From an uncultured Bacteroidales bacterium (GTDB lineage Bacteria; Bacteroidota; Bacteroidia; Bacteroidales; UBA932), in assembly GCA_934700615.1 (NCBI GenBank), contig CAKUXR010000012.1:29829-93828 (forward strand): a stretch of DNA of 64,000 nt, given 5' to 3'. Shown here piece by piece: positions 60,867 through 64,000 of the stretch. The first letter of the stretch is position 1; each line of letters starts with the position of its first letter. The notes under the pieces were generated by a model that was given only the letters and a program-made list of their open reading frames with translations, was not told where the DNA came from and ran no database searches. A program made the position numbers and the translations under genes.

Positions 60867-62612
60867 ATGAAATTATACAGTTTTTTTTCTACCGCCGCTG
60901 TGGTAGCGGCTGTTGTGTTCGGGCCCTCCTGTGAGAGTGCTTCCGCCCAGAACCTTTTTTCCGGAAACCGACAGAAAAAGTCGAAGAAGGAATTGATCAA
61001 TGAGAATATACGGCTAAGGTCAATGCTGGATTCTCTTCTTCTCGAGATTGATTCTTTTCGTGATACCGCATACGTTGAGGAGGAATATACAGATGGAGGA
61101 AAGTCTTTTTCTTTACTAGATGGAGTTTCTCCGGAGACTTATTCTCAGGAAGTTACCGACAGTCTGCTGAATCTTTGGTATCTTCATCGTCAGGCAAGGA
61201 CCAGTGACGAGGGCAGTTACAATATGGATTCTGTCAAGTTTACCTCCAATGTCCCTGACAAGGTTTTCATGGAGCGTCTTGCCAAGATGAATTCATATAT
61301 TACGTTGCCGTATAATGAGACGGTGCGAAACTATATCATTCTCTATGCTGACAAGATGCCTACCAAGATGGCCAAGATGCTGGCATTGTCGCGTTATTAT
61401 TTTCCGATTTTCGAGCAGACTTTGGACAGGTACGGCATGCCGGATGAATTGAAATATATGGCTGTCATTGAATCGGCCCTCAATCCGATAGCTGTTTCCA
61501 GGGCCGGTGCCAAGGGCATGTGGCAGTTCATGTACACTACTGCGAAGAATTATGGTCTCGAGATCAATTCTTATGTGGATGAGAGGCTGGACCCTTTCAA
61601 GGCTGCTGATGCGGCCGCAAGATACATGTATGATGCCTACAGGATTTTCGGAGACTGGAATCTTGCGATTTCGTCTTACAACTGCGGTGCGGGCAATGTG
61701 AACAAGGCAATTCGCCGTTGCGGTGGCAGCAAGGATTTCTGGTCGGTGTATGAGTATCTTCCTCGTGAGACCAGGGGGTATGTTCCGGCTTTTGTCGGTG
61801 CTATGTATGCTTTCTCTTATTACAAGGAGCATGGCATTGTGCCTGATCCGGTTCAGATGCCGGCTCATCTGGACACTTTCCAGATTCACCGTATGCTTCA
61901 TTTCCAGCAGATTCATGATTTGACCGGCATTTCTGTGGATGAGCTCCGAAACCTCAATCCTCAGTATGTGCATGATATTATTCCTGGAAATGAGAAGGAG
62001 TATATTCTGCGTTTGCCTTTGCAGTATTCAGGCAAGTTCATTGAAGTTGAGGATTCTGTATATACCCATAAGGCGAAGGAACTTTTCAATCCTGCGACTT
62101 TGCAGAATATCGCGTCTTCAAGTAACGGCAACAGGATTACTTACAGGGTGAAGAGTGGTGATTATCTCGGCAGGATTGCTTCCAGATATCATGTGTCAGT
62201 TGCCCAGCTCAAGAAGTGGAATCATCTGAAGAGCAATAATTTGCGTATAGGTCAGGTACTTGTGATATATGGCAGGGGCGGAGGTCCTGTAGCTCAGACT
62301 GCCAAACCGGCTTCGTCATCGGCGGCCAAGTCTTCGGGCACTTCACAGCAGTCAGCAGCCAAGTCAAATTCTGCGACCTCGTCTCAGCAATCTGCTGCAA
62401 AGTCCGGTTCAGGTGCGGTTTCTGCAGGCGGGACTTCGTCTTCGAAGTCTGCAGGTGCCTCCGGTTATACTGTCTATACGGTGAAGAAAGGCGACACCTT
62501 ATACAGTATTGCCAAGGCATATCCGGGTATCAGTGCTGATGACATCATGAAGTTCAATGGAATTTCCACTGCTATCAAGCCTGGTATGGTTCTGAAGATT
62601 CCTAGAAAGTAG
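60867..62612 (+). CDS. MltD-like lytic transglycosylase with two LysM domains
   Basis: A 581-residue exported protein: signal peptide (MKLYSFFSTAAVVAAVVFG, Cys nearby but not a clean lipobox), a helical region, and an SLT/GH23 domain. In that domain AVIESALNPIAVSRAGAKGM, then WQFMYTTAKNYGL, carries the catalytic Glu, and SSYNCGAGNVNKAIRRCGG is the second family block. A LysM (TYRVKSGDYLGRIASRYHVS), a Ser/Ala/Lys-rich linker of about 60 residues and a final LysM (YTVKKGDTLYSIAKAYPG) follow. It cleaves peptidoglycan with 1,6-anhydro product formation. ATG 60867 is used; the TTG at 60861 is unlikely. Confidence 0.92.
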   Translation: MKLYSFFSTAAVVAAVVFGPSCESASAQNLFSGNRQKKSKKELINENIRLRSMLDSLLLEIDSFRDTAYVEEEYTDGGKSFSLLDGVSPETYSQEVTDSLLNLWYLHRQARTSDEGSYNMDSVKFTSNVPDKVFMERLAKMNSYITLPYNETVRNYIILYADKMPTKMAKMLALSRYYFPIFEQTLDRYGMPDELKYMAVIESALNPIAVSRAGAKGMWQFMYTTAKNYGLEINSYVDERLDPFKAADAAARYMYDAYRIFGDWNLAISSYNCGAGNVNKAIRRCGGSKDFWSVYEYLPRETRGYVPAFVGAMYAFSYYKEHGIVPDPVQMPAHLDTFQIHRMLHFQQIHDLTGISVDELRNLNPQYVHDIIPGNEKEYILRLPLQYSGKFIEVEDSVYTHKAKELFNPATLQNIASSSNGNRITYRVKSGDYLGRIASRYHVSVAQLKKWNHLKSNNLRIGQVLVIYGRGGGPVAQTAKPASSSAAKSSGTSQQSAAKSNSATSSQQSAAKSGSGAVSAGGTSSSKSAGASGYTVYTVKKGDTLYSIAKAYPGISADDIMKFNGISTAIKPGMVLKIPRK

Positions 62613-62693
62613 TCGGAATCTTGCGTAGGACTTACTCTAATGCCATAATTGTTTCGTAAAAATGGCATAAAAGAGCAAAAAGTCCGGAAAAGT

Positions 62694-62724
62694 TTTGGAA
62701 AGAAGAAAAATATACCTATCTTTG
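62694..62724 (+). promoter_or_regulatory. tRNA-Cys/tRNA-Lys promoter (-33 TTTG, -7 TATCTTTG)
   Basis: TTTG at 62694-62697 and TATCTTTG at 62717-62724 are 19 bp apart and the -7 element ends 15 bp before the tRNA-Cys. It is an ideal match to the Bacteroidota consensus. Confidence 0.75.
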
Positions 62725-62739
62725 TATTCCCAAAGCAAT

Positions 62740-62813
62740 GGTGCTATGGCCGAGCGGTTAGGCATTGGTCTGCAAAACCAAGTACAGCAGTTCGATTCTG
62801 CTTGGCACCTCCA
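62740..62813 (+). tRNA. tRNA-Cys (GCA)
   Basis: A cloverleaf is readable: acceptor GGTGCTA with TGGCACC (one G-U), D-arm with GGTTA, anticodon stem TTGGT/ACCAA around loop CTGCAAA (anticodon GCA), and T-arm AGCAG-TTCGATT-CTGCT. The discriminator base is T and CCA is encoded at 62811-62813. Confidence 0.93.
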
Positions 62814-62841
62814 AGTCCCTCGCACACTTGGCGAGGGTTTT

Positions 62842-62914
62842 GCTTCCTTAGCTCAGTTGGTAGAGCACGACACTCTTAATGTTGGGGTCTAGGGTTCGAG
62901 CCCCTAAGGGAGCA
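62842..62914 (+). tRNA. tRNA-Lys (CTT)
   Basis: A cloverleaf is readable: acceptor GCTTCCT with AGGGAGC (one G-U), D-stem GCTC/GAGC, anticodon stem CGACA/TGTTG with loop CTCTTAA (anticodon CTT), and T-arm TAGGG-TTCGAGC-CCCTA. Discriminator A. CCA is not encoded here, unlike the neighbouring tRNA-Cys, so it must be added after 3' trimming. Confidence 0.93.
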
Positions 62915-62917
62915 CTG

Positions 62918-62946
62918 AAACGGAGATCAGAAATGGTCTCCGTTTT
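62918..62946 (+). terminator. Intrinsic terminator of the tRNA operon
   Basis: A 9-bp stem (AAACGGAGA with TCTCCGTTT) and a 10-nt loop end in TTTT at 62943-62946. Confidence 0.75.
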
Positions 62947-63500
62947 CTGTATATATTTGTAGCTGAGGAGGTTCTTCGGTAAGCATTGGGGATTCGGGCT
63001 CAACGTAAATTTTCGGTTGTGGATATTCTGGTAGACAATCTAAAGAAATTGAGACACTTCCATAACATACGATTAGTACGATTTCATGTCTCTAGAAAAA
63101 TGAGGCGTTTTTACCTATGGCATTTCCCGGCATTTTGTGCCGGATAGTGGTAATTTATGGAATATGATAGGCTTTGGATGTCCTACCGCGTTTATTTTGA
63201 ATAATTTTAAAATACCAGAAAGGTGAAGGTAAATGTGTACACAAATGCAAGTATAGTATAGACTATTTTTAGCGGTCTAAAACCATATTGCATATTGTGG
63301 CGTATTGAGGAAAATTAATCGTACTGAAAATCGCACTTAAAGGTTTGAAATCCGTGCTACAAGTATCTGAAATGAGGTTTATCCTTCTCTTTAATGAGGA
63401 GGAATATAAGTAGGTAATTGCTTAATAATAAAATAGTTAATATGGAACATTATTACAATGGACCGCCTTTTCTTGTTTTTCAAAGGACTTGCCCGATGTT
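62947..63500. other. Gene-poor region between tRNA operon and HipA-type gene
   Basis: About 550 bp with no frame long enough or convincing enough to call. A promoter-like TATATTTG is present at 62952-62959 but no gene follows it. Composition is more AT-rich than core sequence. Such tRNA flanks are common integration sites; no repeat of the tRNA-Lys 3' end was found in the visible part. Confidence 0.5.
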
Positions 63501-64000
63501 TTATTTCTGATTTGATATTCTTTCCAACCGTGATGTGATGCCCTGCTTATAAGCTTCCTTGCACTCGTCGTCCAGAAACGACATGTCAATCATGTCGTGG
63601 AATTTCGGTAGGAGTTTTTTGTACTTTTCTAGCATATTATCAAATACCTTGGACGCAATACCTGAAAGTGTCATGGTGCTGACGAAATCGCTTTTCGTTA
63701 TCCGCTTCTTCAGTCCATTTAGTGTGAGTGTCATTTCTTCGGTGTCTTTAGGATTCACCATTGAGACATTCAGGAGGTCGTATGCTGGGGTTAGAAACCA
63801 CTTTCCTTTTGGTGCATACAGCGAGAAGTTCTTCAGATGCATATCATTGTTTCCTACCAGCCAGCTGAAGAATACTTGTTCATAGAAATCGGTCAGATCC
63901 AAAAGTGGCACATATGAATATTTGGCGATTACCTTGGCAATCTGTTCATACGAACTCTTGTACTTGTATTCCGTCTGTCTCTCTGTAAGCTGGCACATGT
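63501..64000 (-). CDS. HipA-type kinase, C-terminal part, cut by window end
   Basis: The frame is open to the right edge, so the N-terminal part lies outside. The visible 165 residues are the C-terminal HipA kinase domain: EYKYKSSYEQIAKVIAKYS, then the catalytic stretch FFSWLVGNNDMHLKNFSLY (Asp-x-x-x-x-Asn) and the metal-site FLTPAYDLLNVSM, with a helical tail. HipA enzymes phosphorylate tRNA synthetases or related targets and are held by a HipB-type antitoxin, whose gene should lie upstream, off the window. The gene stands beside tRNA genes, a usual place for mobile toxin-antitoxin modules. Confidence 0.85.
   Translation of the reverse strand, partial: MCQLTERQTEYKYKSSYEQIAKVIAKYSYVPLLDLTDFYEQVFFSWLVGNNDMHLKNFSLYAPKGKWFLTPAYDLLNVSMVNPKDTEEMTLTLNGLKKRITKSDFVSTMTLSGIASKVFDNMLEKYKKLLPKFHDMIDMSFLDDECKEAYKQGITSRLERISNQK

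Noticed and set aside
62639..62668. ATGCCAT/ATGGCAT hairpin after the MltD-like gene
   Set aside because: The loop is long (about 15 nt) and no T run follows, so it is not convincing as a terminator.
1..64000. CRISPR array, rRNA operon or complete prophage
   Set aside because: No regularly spaced repeats, no ribosomal RNA sequence and no phage structural genes were seen anywhere in the window.

Overview
The window is a chromosomal stretch from a member of the Bacteroidota, most likely order Bacteroidales. The signs are a SusC/SusD pair, several lineage-restricted families (DUF4831, DUF5683, a helix-hairpin-helix outer-membrane barrel, LRR_5), a MurA with Asp in place of the usual catalytic Cys, and many copies of the Bacteroidota promoter (TAnnTTTG at -7, in several cases with TTTG 19-20 bp upstream). 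Genus cannot be fixed from sequence alone. Most of the window is dense housekeeping sequence.

Layout. 1-2.0 kb: the end of a retropepsin-like protease and a converging AAA ATPase. 2.2-9.5 kb: a co-directional run with a lipid A type acyltransferase, DUF4831, pepD, a secreted propeller-like protein, a BadF-type amino-sugar kinase, murQ, recR and mntP, closed by a clear terminator. 9.5-11.9 kb: murB-murA on the minus strand. 12.0-17.2 kb: SusC/SusD with a strong terminator. 17.3-19.7 kb: divergent NhaC-type antiporter and CorA. 19.8-24.9 kb: rpsA, rnz, a GH73/LysM hydrolase and mltG. 24.9-27.1 kb: a RelA-type enzyme with a degraded hydrolase site. 27.4-32.3 kb: a four-gene surface-decoration cassette (nucleotidyltransferase-aminotransferase fusion, ornithine-cyclodeaminase relative, LicD, GT4). 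32.4-40.5 kb: secA, bactofilin, two orphan small proteins, MATE, a His-rich COG0523 GTPase and a GNAT.

40.6-46.6 kb looks like acquired or decayed DNA. It starts with the C-terminal remnant of an IS4-type transposase and a fragment of a ribbon-helix-helix protein. It then carries a minus-strand operon of a secreted 2x[4Fe-4S] ferredoxin, a TonB-type outer-membrane barrel and a polyferredoxin membrane protein broken by a frameshift. A long AT-rich gap follows. At 46.63-46.81 kb a perfect promoter and an intrinsic terminator bracket a non-coding, hairpin-rich transcript of about 145 nt, a 6S-like candidate. 46.8-62.6 kb returns to housekeeping genes: an ABC exporter, manC, an LpxH-like phosphoesterase, a glycosyltransferase, adk, hpt, a helix-hairpin-helix barrel, an LRR protein, priA, parA-parB, DUF5683 and an MltD-like lytic transglycosylase. 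tRNA-Cys and tRNA-Leu-free tRNA-Lys genes follow, then a gene-poor tRNA-flank region and the C-terminal part of a HipA-type kinase cut by the window end.

The most unusual signal is not a gene. The heptamer GTCAATG/CATTGAC recurs close to 100 times by hand count, on both strands, in all reading frames and between genes, where about 8 would be expected by chance. It is nearly absent from the 41-46.6 kb island. It behaves like a genome-wide iterated word (uptake-sequence, HIP1-like or architecture motif). The LicD cassette and the 46.7 kb RNA are the next best leads.
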